From NCBI GenBank assembly GCA_049999765.1, contig JBNGIQ010009485.1, forward strand, positions 482,344 through 546,343: a stretch of 64,000 nt of DNA, in the 5' to 3' direction. Source of the DNA: Phaeoceros laevis. Taxonomy: Eukaryota > Anthocerotophyta > Anthocerotopsida > Notothyladales. The notes beneath the pieces were generated by a model that did not search any database, had not been told where the DNA came from, and was given only the letters and a program-made list of their open reading frames with translations. The position numbers and the translations under genes were made by a program. Position 1 is the first letter of the stretch; each line of letters begins with the position of its first letter. Positions 11,324 through 21,791 of the stretch are shown one piece after another.

Positions 11324-11961
11324 GTCTGCGGTCCCAAGCTTCTAAAGGGGTTCTTTCCGGATGTGGTTGTCAACCTCACTACCATTGACCGAGAGGATAG
11401 TAGTAGTCTAATGCCTGCCGTAGTGCTCTCCGAACCATGCTAGATAGTCGCCCATTACTACACGACAAAACGCCGCAAACGGGAAACAGTAGGGCAGCTG
11501 CTGCCCCACCTTCCTTCACGTAACGGGGTGACCGGTCGCTCAGTGTTTAAACTTCGGAACGCGTGCTTCACTGCACTGTATGCACATCCCAAATGCACTC
11601 ATTCTCTGCGCCAGGGAGGTAGTCTCCGGGATAGCAGTGGGAATCTACCTGTCTGGAATTATTTGATGTCTCTCGTCTCACCAAGGTTCCAGTTGTGAAG
11701 GAAATGCGGTCCTGAAATCCGCCTGAGAAGGCCGGATGTGCTAATGAGAAGGAGGACGACGTTGCATTTTCTGCTAGGCTTCCGAGTGAGGTCTTACCGC
11801 CGCAAACATTCTCCTACTCTGGAGGTCAAGAGACAAAGATTGGGAAGCTCAACCGCAGCAGAAGATTGTGCGTTGGGCTGAAATAAAGCTTCAGAATTCT
11901 GACAGTGGGCAGCTGCGAATGCTTGCATAGGCAGAGAGCATGTAAGTTCACTCTTGCACAA
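11324..11961. other. Intergenic region between divergent kinase and reticulon genes
   Basis: No gene seen. It should hold the promoters of both flanking genes. No clear motif could be assigned. Confidence 0.5.
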
Positions 11962-12513
11962 ATGGCAAGTGGCACCTCAAGCATCTGTGGGGAAGTGATC
12001 ATGTGGAGGAGACCGTGGCTGGCATCGCTTGTGCTCTTCTGTGGCACATGCGTCTACCACGAATGCGCTGTGAGGAGTCGCAGCATTGTGACTCTCATCT
12101 GCAACGTGCTCCTGATCTTTATCGTGGCTGTAGGATCGCTCGGAATTTATGTCCGAAGCAGGAATGAGCGCCTTCCCATCGACCTGTCCAAATTCGAGGT
12201 TTCTTCTGAAGCCGCCAATCACGTGGTTGCTTTCTTCGCCAACACAGTGGGGGCAGCGGAAGGTGTTCTGCGGGTGGCTGCCAGCGGCTCGGATTACAAG
12301 CTCTTCGGGAAAGTGGTGGTTGTGCTCTATGCAACTGCAGCACTCGGGAGGGCTGCCGCCGGTGGCACAGTCGCCTACGTAGCTTTGTGGCTGATTTTCA
12401 CACTGCCAATCTGCCTTTCCAAGCTAGCACCGGACGGCACCAACAGCAAGCTGCTCCTCCGGCAAGGTTCAGGGACTGTGAAATTGTCGAAGACGGCCAA
12501 CCGCGTTAGGTAG
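11962..12513 (+). CDS. Reticulon-like ER membrane protein
   Basis: 183 residues from the ATG at 11962 (MASGTSSICGEV); an in-frame GTG at 11905 is ignored. The reticulon homology domain starts at MWRRPWLASLVLFCGTCVYH and has two long hydrophobic hairpins: LVLFCGTCVY with VTLICNVLLIFIVAVGSLGIY, and VVVVLYATAALGR with VAYVALWLIFTLPICL. The loop between them contains LPIDLSKFEVSSEAA. Reticulons insert as hairpins in the ER and bend membranes into tubules. The C-terminus lacks a clear KKxx retrieval signal. Plant RTNLB proteins are usually 200-280 residues, so this one is short. Its 3' region contains a perfect inverted repeat. Confidence 0.75.
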   Translation: MASGTSSICGEVIMWRRPWLASLVLFCGTCVYHECAVRSRSIVTLICNVLLIFIVAVGSLGIYVRSRNERLPIDLSKFEVSSEAANHVVAFFANTVGAAEGVLRVAASGSDYKLFGKVVVVLYATAALGRAAAGGTVAYVALWLIFTLPICLSKLAPDGTNSKLLLRQGSGTVKLSKTANRVR

Positions 12514-12587
12514 ATTGTAGGCCTCGACCAAAAAGGAATTCTTAGCGCTTGGATTGATTTAATTAGATTGATTTAATTAGGCTGTAC

Positions 12588-12619
12588 TGCTCGAGGAGAG
12601 CAGTTCTTGTCCTCGAGCA
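12588..12619 (+). repeat. Perfect 10-base inverted repeat (potential hairpin)
   Basis: TGCTCGAGGA at 12588-12597 and TCCTCGAGCA at 12610-12619, separated by 12 bases, lie 75 bases past the reticulon stop. Just before it, ATTGATTTAATTAG is repeated in tandem. It may be a 3' UTR hairpin or chance. Confidence 0.5.
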
Positions 12620-12794
12620 GTTCTTGAGATAAAGGAGGCCATCTCGTTATCAGAGCTAGAGCTTGTTCTGCTTATCTCTTCCGCTTCAGTTTAGATAGAC
12701 CCTCGCATTTGGATACTGGAACAGAAGCATTCTAGGTCTTGGCGGAGCATTCGACCCGTCGAGAGCACTGGGGGGGATACTGTGAAGGGACGCT

Positions 12795-13553
12795 ATGGCC
12801 TGCTCTGCCGCCACTGTCGCGAGCATCGCGATGTCCTGCGCACCGTTGCCCTCGGTGAGTGGGGGGCGGGAAATAGCCTCCAGCGTGAGCTTGCGTGGCA
12901 CAGGACTGGTGCGCCTTAGGTCTCCGAAGTTGGTGCTAGGTGGAATGTCGTCGCGTCTGCAGTGCCAGAGCCGTCGAGTGGCCTCCTGCACCGCTTCCTG
13001 CTCAATGGTGTCACAGGGCAGCCGGAACGATGGAAGCCTGAAGGCAGGTACATTGGCAGAGATGGCGATGAAGGGTGGGCGTCTTTGCCTTGACCCTGTG
13101 CTTGATAGTGCTTGGCAGCAGGCAGCAGGGTGGGGAGTCCGGCAGGGGCAGGAGAGCAAGCCTGCCAGGCTGTCCACAGTTTGTGCCAGTAGAGGAGCAC
13201 CAGCTCCCCAGTCGGGAGAAGCAAGGGCGAATTTCAGATCCTACCCGAACCGGAAGTCCAACAAGAGTATTCGTGACCAGAGGAAGAGAGACCTGGTGGA
13301 AGCTCACAAGGAGAAACGCGATGAGCTAAAGAAGGTGTGCAACGACAGAACTGCTCCTATGGAAGTCCGGTATGAGAGTTCTTTAAAGCTTCAAAAGCTA
13401 CCGAGAAGCAGCTCGAAGACGAGATTGAAGAACCGGTGCTTCCTCACAGGGCGCTCTCGTTCGGTGTACAGGGACGTCGGTCTCGCCCGGATGACGTTCA
13501 GGGAACTAGCGCACGCCGGGGTCTTGCCAGGCTTAACAAAGGCTAGTTGGTAG
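12795..13553 (+). CDS. rps14: Nuclear-encoded mitochondrial-type ribosomal protein S14 with long presequence
   Basis: 252 residues from the ATG at 12795. The C-terminal ~100 residues are a complete uS14 protein: [74 protein letters not shown]. The RCxxTGRxRSVY core and the SW terminus are diagnostic. Wording such as RDQRKR and SRSVYRD is closer to plant mitochondrial than to plastid S14. The first ~150 residues are rich in Ser, Arg and Ala with few acidic residues ([18 protein letters not shown]), as in an organelle targeting region, but the extension is unusually long. No intron is seen in the gene. Predicted role: small subunit of the mitochondrial ribosome. A plastid destination cannot be excluded. 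Confidence 0.85.
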   Translation: MACSAATVASIAMSCAPLPSVSGGREIASSVSLRGTGLVRLRSPKLVLGGMSSRLQCQSRRVASCTASCSMVSQGSRNDGSLKAGTLAEMAMKGGRLCLDPVLDSAWQQAAGWGVRQGQESKPARLSTVCASRGAPAPQSGEARANFRSYPNRKSNKSIRDQRKRDLVEAHKEKRDELKKVCNDRTAPMEVRYESSLKLQKLPRSSSKTRLKNRCFLTGRSRSVYRDVGLARMTFRELAHAGVLPGLTKASW

Positions 13554-13986
13554 TAAGAGGCATTGTCCAGGTCCTGAGGTCAACCATACTGTGAAATAAT
13601 TCAACCGTTCAGCCATGGCATCTGTGCAAGTGTGTGAGTCTAGCGAGTCAAGTCTGCAACCAGTTCCTCGCAAGAAAAATTGTCGTCGTCTACCGTTATC
13701 CTATCGTAGCATTCATACGGAAGACCTTCCTGAAACATAACTTTGTAATATTTAGACAATCGCTTGGGCACAATATCGCCTTGCCGTCCAATATTCCAGC
13801 AGTGTCTCGTGGTGCTAAATTCTTGAGCGAGACCACTCGACATCCAAGCAACGCACAGTCCCTTGGAAACTGCTACCTGGGAAAGAAAACTTCGCCTATT
13901 GCATCGGAAAACAGCAGTCGCCTCATCTCTTATCTCTTGTGAACAGCATTCTATTAGTAACCAATATACCGATGCCCCTTGATGTC
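13554..13986. other. Intergenic region between converging genes
   Basis: No gene seen. S14 (+) and MCC alpha (-) converge here, so it should contain both 3' ends. Confidence 0.5.
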
Positions 13987-16900
13987 TCATCTCCCGTCTG
14001 GACACTCATTACCTCGTATCTCAAGGAGCACTGTCCCATCCTGGACTTGCTGGCCAACCGCAAGAGCTCCATAAACTACACCAGCAGTTGGGGCCCTCAC
14101 TACGTGCTGCACGAAATTCAAGTACTATTAGCTGGAACTGAACAACAAATTGCTGTTACCACCAACAAGTGTTACAATTCCAGGCTTGCATTAAAGATCC
14201 TGGTCAATGCACAGTTTCAAGACAGCTTTACCTCCATCTTCATAGCCTCCATCACAAGTAATGGGTCGTTTCTCTGGACAACTGCTCCATCCTCAACATA
14301 TACTTTAACAATGCGGCCTGCCATTGGTGCTGTTACAGCACCTTGGACGTGGAGGCCAGTCTTTCTGTCATGCAGGCTCTTGCCTGACGTCCCCTCAGTT
14401 AATTCTTCAACAGCGTAAATACTAAAAGGCATGCTGAATTGGTGATGCTGGTCATTATGCCAAAGGTGCAGATACATGCTCGATCCCTGCCCACGGAGTG
14501 CAAACAGCCCATCAAACTCCCAAGCCCATTTCCATCACGGACCTGGCCTGCTACGTTCAACACACATCACAGCTAAAGCGTCTTCCTCCGCTCACCTCAG
14601 TGTACTGTGCAACAGTGGCAAAGGATGACACACCATCGATGTTAATCCTGAAGCTCTTACTGTTTTTGTTCACTTCTTGCTCAGTGACAGAAATTTCCAG
14701 CCGCCGTTCTTTGCCAACCTGCCAGCACATGCATGTCGATATCAGCAACATAGTTAAGGTCCTGAAATTCTTTCAAAAATTCCCGTTAAGTTCCCGTTTC
14801 AAACCTGCACATCAAACTTCGAATTTTGTCTATACGTGACTGTAAGATCAAAAGGAAGTGGGATACTCTCTCCAGTGTCCTGCTTCCAGTCAAGCTGCAA
14901 CTTCCGTGACAGGCTGTGATTAAGCCTAAACCCTGATAGTGAGGGATGACTCCAGATTGAATTGACTTCTTTGTGTTTCATAGCTACAAGGCAAAGTCAA
15001 AAGTAATCCTTAGTTCACACTAGCATGAGCAAGATAAGGTTAAATCGCAGCAGTAAGCAGTTCGCAAACATGACAAGATGCACTTCATCATAAGGTGAAA
15101 AGTACCAGTGTCGTCGAGACAAATTGCAGTTGCAACTACTGCTGCTCCATATGTCACAGTAGCCGACCTTAACTGTACATCGGTCGGTGAACTCTCATCT
15201 GATACAGCTTCCGTTGGCAAAAGCTCTGACTTGAAACGGTCAATAAAGTGGGTCTCAACTTCTCCAGCTTCAAATGCTGGGAAGACAGAGAGCGTTTTCA
15301 AAAAGTCAATATTGTTGGGTAGACCTGCAATCTGGAGATTCAGCTTCTCAGAACATCTCGTTTGGTAAACCTCAAAAGCGACAACCAACATGATAAAGGT
15401 GGCGTAAGGGGCACCTGGAAGTCGGTTAGGCTGCGGTGTAACTTGGTGAGGGCTGCTTGACGGTTATGGCCCCAAACAACAAGTTTGGCTATCATAGGGT
15501 CGTAGTATACACTAACAGTGTCTCCACAGCAAACACCTGTCTCCACTCGTACTGGGAACATGATAAATGCGAAGTGTGGTTCAACTCCAAGTACGTCAAG
15601 CTAAGGGCACAAGCTCTGTCTGCAAAACATTACTCATGCTACCAGTGGAAGCCTGAATTCAGACTACAAAATATCTCTTAACCTGCGTCAGATGCTGATG
15701 GAGGCTGAAAATGATGCAATGTTCCCGTGGCGGGCAGGAAGCCTTTGTTGACATTTTCTGCATAGATTCTCGCCTCGAATGCATGACCTTGCCGCAACCA
15801 GGTTCAAACACAAGCTGTTAGCTAGCAGACAGAGCTTGTGGAATGAGCAGGATAATGGAAGAAATTCGTTTTGGCAGCAGCCAAAACTGCTTCTCGAAGG
15901 CATTTCAGGAGTATACCTGACATGGAAAGTTTGTCCTGTAGTAGTGGAAGCCTTTCTCCATTAGCAACCCGGATTTGCCATTCAACCAGATCTTGCCTGG
16001 TTACCATCTCAGTCACGGGATGTTCAACCTGCATCATAAAGAAAGGATCAAATAACTCCCGACACAGGATGTTACTTTCAAACTGAGAAAGCTTGGCTTT
16101 ACACACCTGCAGTCGTGTGTTCATTTCCATAAAGTAGAATTCCCCGGTTAGGGTATCCAGAATGAACTCCACAGTACCGGCGCTCTCATATCCGACTGCC
16201 TGAGAACCAGCACCATAGAGCATGCCAGTAAGTTCTCGGATGGCAGACATGAACACACAAGCAGCTTGGACAACTAGATGTACCAAATCAACGAGAACCT
16301 GATGGTGTGGACTCAAACCTTAGCAGCGTTGATTGCAGCCTGTCCAATCTTGTCACGAAAACCTTCTGTAATATGCGGCTGTTCCAATAATGCACATAAA
16401 CAACAAACCCAAAAAATCTGCACCAAAATGCCTGGCACCCAAAAAATCAGACAGGAGAACTTGCAACAAGCTGAGAGCAGATGTTCAAAGTACCGCAGGG
16501 GACTCCTCAATAATCTTCTGATGCCTCCTCTGGACACTGCAATCTCTCTCAAAGAGGTGAACAACATTTCCATGCTTATCCCCGAATATCTGTCACGACA
16601 AGATCACTACAAGTAGTTGGCGAACTGAACCCTTGCATGCACAAAGCTTGCAAATGAACTCAAGCAGTACAACCTGGTGATGCTATGCTAAAAGGCAGTA
16701 CTTCCCTTTGTACACAACAGGAAATAAAACAAGCATGATTCAGAATAAAATGGTTACCTGCACTTCAATGTGCCTTGGCCGTAGAAGGTACTTCTCAATT
16801 AGCACTTGATCATCATCGAAAGCAGCCTTCGCTTCACGTTGAGCTCCAGCTAGATTTTCGAGAAACTGTTCCGGACTGTGTACAATTCTCATGCCCTGAA

Positions 16901-18140
16901 GCAACAGACAGGAAAACTTAGGTTCAGAGATTATAAACCAGAAATACAAAGGTGTACTAGTGTCGTAAGTCTAGCCAGAGTGAAAGAAACGGTTCAGTGC
17001 AATAGATTAGCCAGACACCTTCCCTCCACCACCCTGTGTGGCCTTGATCAGAACTGGATACCCTATTTTTTCTGCTTCATGTTGCAGAACTTCTGTCCTT
17101 TGATCCTCTCCATGGTATCCAGGCACAACTGGTACTCCCGCTGCAGTCATCATCCGCTTTGAGACACTGCATTAAATGCAAAATTCCTAATCTTTAGTAC
17201 TCCAGTAACACTATGGGGCTGCTTCATTGCTTGCAATTGATGGCTTGCCTGTTTCAACCTTTTATCTCCCATAGCGTTGATAGCAGACGAAGGTGGACCG
17301 ATGAAAGAAATGCCCTGGTCCTTACAGAGCTCAGCAAATTGCACATTTTCGGACAAAAACCCATAGCCTGGATGAATTGCCTGAACCAGACGACAAAGAT
17401 ATCAGATTCAGCAGCTGGTTCGGCAACAAGCACCACGGTTCCAAAAATCTCGTCCAGCTCGGGCACATGATAGATGGAAGTTGCTAACAACTACCAGGAA
17501 TCACCTGAGCACCTGTAGACCGTGCTGCAGAAACAATGGTGTCTCCATTTAAGTAACTGGAGGCGGCAGGAGGTGGACCAATGTAAACTGCCTCATCAGC
17601 TTGCCTTACGTGCATTGCATTTTTATCCTGGTCGCTGAAGACGGCAACCGTCTTGACGCCCAGCCTCTTGCATGTTTTTATCACCCGACAGGCTATTTCC
17701 CCTCTATTAGCAATGAGAATTTTCTTAATCGGCTCCAACTCTTGGACACTAGTTTTCGGCTTCCGCAGATCCGCTGGGTGAGAAAAGAAGCTGGTACTGG
17801 AGAAACACCATGCTCCATGCCCTGGACGTGACCACCTTCCGAGACTAGACAGACCTACCGGTAGCAAACTAGCCCGCCACTGGACGCTACCTCTGGTGGT
17901 GAAGGAGGTTGCAGCGTGGGAAATTCCCTGATGAGAAGAATAAGGAAGAACCGAGCAAGATGAAGGGGAGGACAGGGAAGGATTCCGTAGCTCCTTCTCG
18001 GCAGCAACACCTTGGAGGAGCAAGCCACGACAGTTTGGAGAAGCAAAGGATCCAGCGAGCTTATAATCATGATCAACAGATCCATTGACAGAGAGGAAAG
18101 AACGACGTGTAAGAGCAACAACAATTTTCTTGCGACCCAT
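13987..18140 (-). CDS. MCCA: 3-methylcrotonyl-CoA carboxylase, biotin-carrying alpha subunit (mitochondrial)
   Basis: Fifteen exons (minus strand): 18140-17505, 17380-17259, 17166-17019, 16895-16758, 16589-16494, 16378-16319, 16199-16107, 16028-15917, 15787-15683, 15551-15415, 15331-15106, 14983-14805, 14718-14566, 14486-14232, 14106-13987. All joins keep phase. After a Ser/Arg-rich presequence comes the biotin carboxylase: [38 protein letters not shown], the ATP-grasp loop [45 protein letters not shown] and [11 protein letters not shown]. The C-terminal biotin domain has [20 protein letters not shown] carries the biotinyl lysine and lies at the exon 14/15 junction. The enzyme acts in leucine breakdown with the beta subunit (not in this window). 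MEAMKMEHVV points to MCC and not to propionyl-CoA carboxylase. Confidence 0.93.
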
Positions 18141-18262
18141 GGCCACCACAACTTAAGCCTGACACCTGGAATTTGCCTTTAGATCACGTATAAAAACCAG
18201 TCCTGTTCTGAATTGCACAGTCAGCCTACATATCTGTCGGCCTTGTGCCACCGCCACCTTCC

Positions 18263-18445
18263 CTACTTGTTCAGTCCAATGCGCTGCGCAACTGTGGGCT
18301 TCAACGGCTGCTCGTTGCACTGGAGAGCCGCAGCCATCTGCTGCTCGGAGGACATGCCGGCGGCTGTGGCATTTCGGCGAGCCTCCTCAAATTCCTGTTT
18401 ATCCTCCGGCTTCAGCTCCAACCGCGTTGGCTTCCGGCGCAACAT
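18263..18445 (-). CDS. CDC26: Anaphase-promoting complex subunit CDC26
   Basis: A 60-residue protein from ATG (18445) to TAG (18263-18265). The start MLRRKPTRLELKPEDKQEFE is nearly the universal CDC26 N-terminus, which binds the TPR groove of APC6 and stabilises it. The tail AQRIGL matches the conserved (D)RIGY-like end of the family. Role: scaffold peptide of the APC/C ubiquitin ligase in mitosis. The gene is only 123 bases upstream of the MCC alpha start on the same strand, and 250 bases downstream of the PPR gene 2 stop. It is short enough to be missed by automated annotation. Confidence 0.85.
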   Translation of the reverse strand: MLRRKPTRLELKPEDKQEFEEARRNATAAGMSSEQQMAAALQCNEQPLKPTVAQRIGLNK

Positions 18446-18695
18446 CGCTCTCTAGCAGCACGCAAGTCCCTAGCGAATCGTTCGGGCTTCCAAGAGCTTC
18501 AATTGTTACTAGAGCCGCGCCTAAATGTGGTGGCAAGGGTGGCGGATAGACAAAGAGGCGTTGCCTCGTCAGCATATCACTTGGCACGTCAGCCGAAATG
18601 AACATTTCTGGTTCCGCGAGTCGAGATTGACTGCCTTTCGCTGTCATTTACGAATAACCAGGTCCTGTTCAAGGTTTTAGTCACCTCTCAAATTC

Positions 18696-21600
18696 TCAAT
18701 GACGATCCCCACAGGAACATATCCCGTTCTTGAAGTGATGTACACGATGTGCATCCCGGACAATAACTTCACGAGATTCAAGCCTAGAAATAATCTTTGT
18801 GCCAGTGTGGCAGTGATTGCACATTCGGAGATTCTTTACTACCACTAGAGGTGTGCCTTGAGGAGTGTTTAGGAGACCAAATGCTAAGGCCAGTTTCTCA
18901 GCATGGCCACACAGATCATCTTCCTTATCCCTGTCGGAGAGCCCATGAAGTGACTCCATATGCGGTACAGCTCCCTCCTCAATTTGTCGATTAAGACTTT
19001 GTAGCTTAGAGGATGTATCAACTCTTTCACCTCCAACAATGAACTCGTGGACCTTGTTGCTCACCTCAATAGAAGCAACGGCAGGTTTCTTCTTAGCACC
19101 AGCAGACTTCATCAAGTGCTCTACCCCCTGAACACCATCCCATCTCTGAGCGTCAGAATAGATGCTCGACATGAGTACATACCCAGCCGCCTGCTGGGGA
19201 TCTATTTGTATAACCTCATCAAAGCAACGCCTTCCAAGCTCCACGTTGCCGTAAGTTTTGCAAGCACTTAGTAAGGACATCCAGCAAACAATATCGGGTT
19301 CAAACGGCATACTTTGCAATAACTCTTCAGCCTCTTTCAAGTGCCCTGACCGGCCAAGAAGATCAAGCATGCATGTGTAGTGCTCAATTCCTGGGGAGAT
19401 CCTGTGGTGATCGAGCATCATCCGAAAGTACTCCTTACCCTTAGACACCAGGCCACCATGACTGCACGCAGAGAGGAGACTTGTATATGTTGCAGCATTA
19501 GGCATAACTCCCTGTTGTAGCATCTCTTCGAAACATTGCAAAGCCTTGTGACAGTCGTTATGCTGCCCGTAAGCATTTATTAGTGCAGTCCATGTGATCA
19601 CATCCCTCTCCGACTGCCTATCAAAAACACTTCGGGCATCGTCCAAGTTCCCACATTTACCGTACATGTCCATTAAGGAGCTCTCAACCCGACAATCTGT
19701 TTCTAGTCCTCTTTCAACGATTTGGGAATGAATCCGCTTTCCCTCCTTTATCGCTCCTGTGTTGCCACAAGCTTTGAGAATGATGACAAAAGTAACATCA
19801 TTTGGGATGAAACCATCTTGTTGCATCCTTGCATAGATATCGAAGGCTTGCTGCCCAAGCTCATTCAGGACATATCCAGACAACATGGTGTTCCATGTCA
19901 TGACGTCTCTTGTTTGTAGTTGGTCAAACACTATAAGAGCATCCTCCATGCTTGCACACTTCGCATACATGTCTAACAGTGCATTGCAAACAGGGAGATC
20001 GCCATCAAGACCAGCTTCCAGAACTTTGGAATGGATCGACCTGCCTTCCTGTATGGCTCCCGAGCTAGCACATGCTTTCAGGACACCTATAAAAGATGCA
20101 CTGTTTGGTACAATGCCGTCATTTTGCATGCTTGCAAACAGCTTCATGGCTTCCAGCTCAAAACCGTGAGAGGCATATCCAGCAAGCATGGCATTCCAGG
20201 TCACCACATTTTTTACACCCACCTTGTCAAACAGTTTTCTAGCATCCTGCAGGTTTCCATGCTTGACATACATGCCTACCAGACTGTTTGTAATAAAAGA
20301 ATCAGCTTCTAGTCCCCTTGCCAGAATCTCCCCATGAATCCGTTTGCCCTCCTGTATGGCTCCAAGGCTGCCACATGCCTTGACAATGCAGGCATAGGTT
20401 ACGTTATTGGGTGATATGCCTGACTCCTGCATGCTCCCATACATGTCAAGGGCTTCCTGCCAATGCCCTTGCTGAGCATATCCAGCAATCATTGCAGTCC
20501 AAATGACCACGTCCTTGATGGGTAATCTGTGAAACACATGACAAGCATCCAGCAGGCACCCACATTTCACATACATATCGACCAAGCTACAGGCTACCGT
20601 CGGAATTGCTTCAGACCTCCTCTCCAAAATCTGGGAGTGAACTTGCTTGCCCTCCTTTAGGGCCCCTGTGCTGCTACATGCTTTCAAGACGCTAATCAAA
20701 GTCACATTATCTGGAATCATCCCTTCTTGTTGCATGCGACCAAAAAGGCCAAGGGCTTCCTGACCAGATCCATTTTGGACATACCCAGAAATCATGACAT
20801 TCCATGTTGCAACGTCCCTTGTGGGCATACTATCGAACACTTTGCGAGCTTCCTCCAGATTCCCGCAGTTGGAGTACATGCCCACAAGAGTGTTCCCAAC
20901 AAACACATCTGCTTCCAACCGTCTTTCTCGAATTTGATCATGTATCTGTCTGCCCTCTTGCAAAGCTCCTGTGCGGCTGCAGGCCTTGAGGAGGCTGATA
21001 AAGGTGACACTGTCTGGGGTTACGCTATGCTGCTGCATGCTTCCATACAGCTTGAGGGCTTCCAAACCAAATCCATGGAGAGTATATCCTGAAATCATGG
21101 CACTCCATGTCACAAGATCCCTGGACTCCAACTTGTCAAACACTGTGCGAGCAGCCATCAGGTCTCCGCACTTGGCATACATATCCACCAGGCTACTGCC
21201 AACATATGCATTTGACTCAAATCCACCAGCCATCACATCAGCATGAACCACCTTGCCTGCACACAAGTCTGCTGCACTGCCACATGCTTTTAGAGCAGCC
21301 ACAAATACGTAGTCATCCGGTTCGACATGTGATTGCCGCATTTGTTGATACAGTTTGATTGCCTGCTCACCGTGTCCATGCTCCACATGAGCTGAAATAA
21401 TAGAGGTCCAAGCAAACACATCTGGTGAAGGCAGTCGGCTGAAAACCCGGTTGGCTTCTACCAAGTTGCCATGAGAAGCGTACATGCGAATGATGTGGTT
21501 GGCCAAAAACCGGTTAAATTCGTACCCGCTACGTATAGCCAAGGCATGGACCTTCCTGCCAACAGCCCAGTCTCTCTTTGCAATGCAACCCTTGAGCAGC

Positions 21601-21791
21601 CGATACAACATGGTGGTAGTGACAGTAGTTCCTTGCTGGCCCATGCGGTCCAGTAACCGAATGGCATCATCCAGATGCCCTTTGTCACAGAGTTTGCTCC
21701 AACCACCAAATTCGGCAGAGCCTTGGCCCAGTGACCTTGTTCCATTGTCCAGGAGGTGCAATTTGCGGGGGCTGGTCTGTATCGGCCACAA
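18696..21791 (-). CDS. PLS-class PPR protein with variant DYW:KP domain, paralogue of PPR gene 1; start unresolved
   Basis: An open frame of 1031 residues begins at 21791 with TTG. A stop lies shortly upstream and the first in-frame ATG is residue 50 (21644). Homology to PPR gene 1 starts before that Met (GGWSKLCDKGHLDDAIRLLD), so the real start must be on a further upstream exon, or the 5' end has been lost. About eight PLS triplets follow (for example NVMISGYVQNGSGQEALGLF and VDMYAKCGDLMAARTVFD), then E/E+ motifs and a DYW domain. Catalytic marks are present: HAEKLALAFGLL (HxE), CNHCH, CSC. The PG box reads AKKKPAVASIEV (KP type), and the terminus is CSCGDRH instead of DYW. No obvious targeting peptide is in the main exon. 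Predicted organelle RNA editing factor, probably U-to-C by family type. Confidence 0.87.
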   Translation of the reverse strand: MWPIQTSPRKLHLLDNGTRSLGQGSAEFGGWSKLCDKGHLDDAIRLLDRMGQQGTTVTTTMLYRLLKGCIAKRDWAVGRKVHALAIRSGYEFNRFLANHIIRMYASHGNLVEANRVFSRLPSPDVFAWTSIISAHVEHGHGEQAIKLYQQMRQSHVEPDDYVFVAALKACGSAADLCAGKVVHADVMAGGFESNAYVGSSLVDMYAKCGDLMAARTVFDKLESRDLVTWSAMISGYTLHGFGLEALKLYGSMQQHSVTPDSVTFISLLKACSRTGALQEGRQIHDQIRERRLEADVFVGNTLVGMYSNCGNLEEARKVFDSMPTRDVATWNVMISGYVQNGSGQEALGLFGRMQQEGMIPDNVTLISVLKACSSTGALKEGKQVHSQILERRSEAIPTVACSLVDMYVKCGCLLDACHVFHRLPIKDVVIWTAMIAGYAQQGHWQEALDMYGSMQESGISPNNVTYACIVKACGSLGAIQEGKRIHGEILARGLEADSFITNSLVGMYVKHGNLQDARKLFDKVGVKNVVTWNAMLAGYASHGFELEAMKLFASMQNDGIVPNSASFIGVLKACASSGAIQEGRSIHSKVLEAGLDGDLPVCNALLDMYAKCASMEDALIVFDQLQTRDVMTWNTMLSGYVLNELGQQAFDIYARMQQDGFIPNDVTFVIILKACGNTGAIKEGKRIHSQIVERGLETDCRVESSLMDMYGKCGNLDDARSVFDRQSERDVITWTALINAYGQHNDCHKALQCFEEMLQQGVMPNAATYTSLLSACSHGGLVSKGKEYFRMMLDHHRISPGIEHYTCMLDLLGRSGHLKEAEELLQSMPFEPDIVCWMSLLSACKTYGNVELGRRCFDEVIQIDPQQAAGYVLMSSIYSDAQRWDGVQGVEHLMKSAGAKKKPAVASIEVSNKVHEFIVGGERVDTSSKLQSLNRQIEEGAVPHMESLHGLSDRDKEDDLCGHAEKLALAFGLLNTPQGTPLVVVKNLRMCNHCHTGTKIISRLESREVIVRDAHRVHHFKNGICSCGDRH

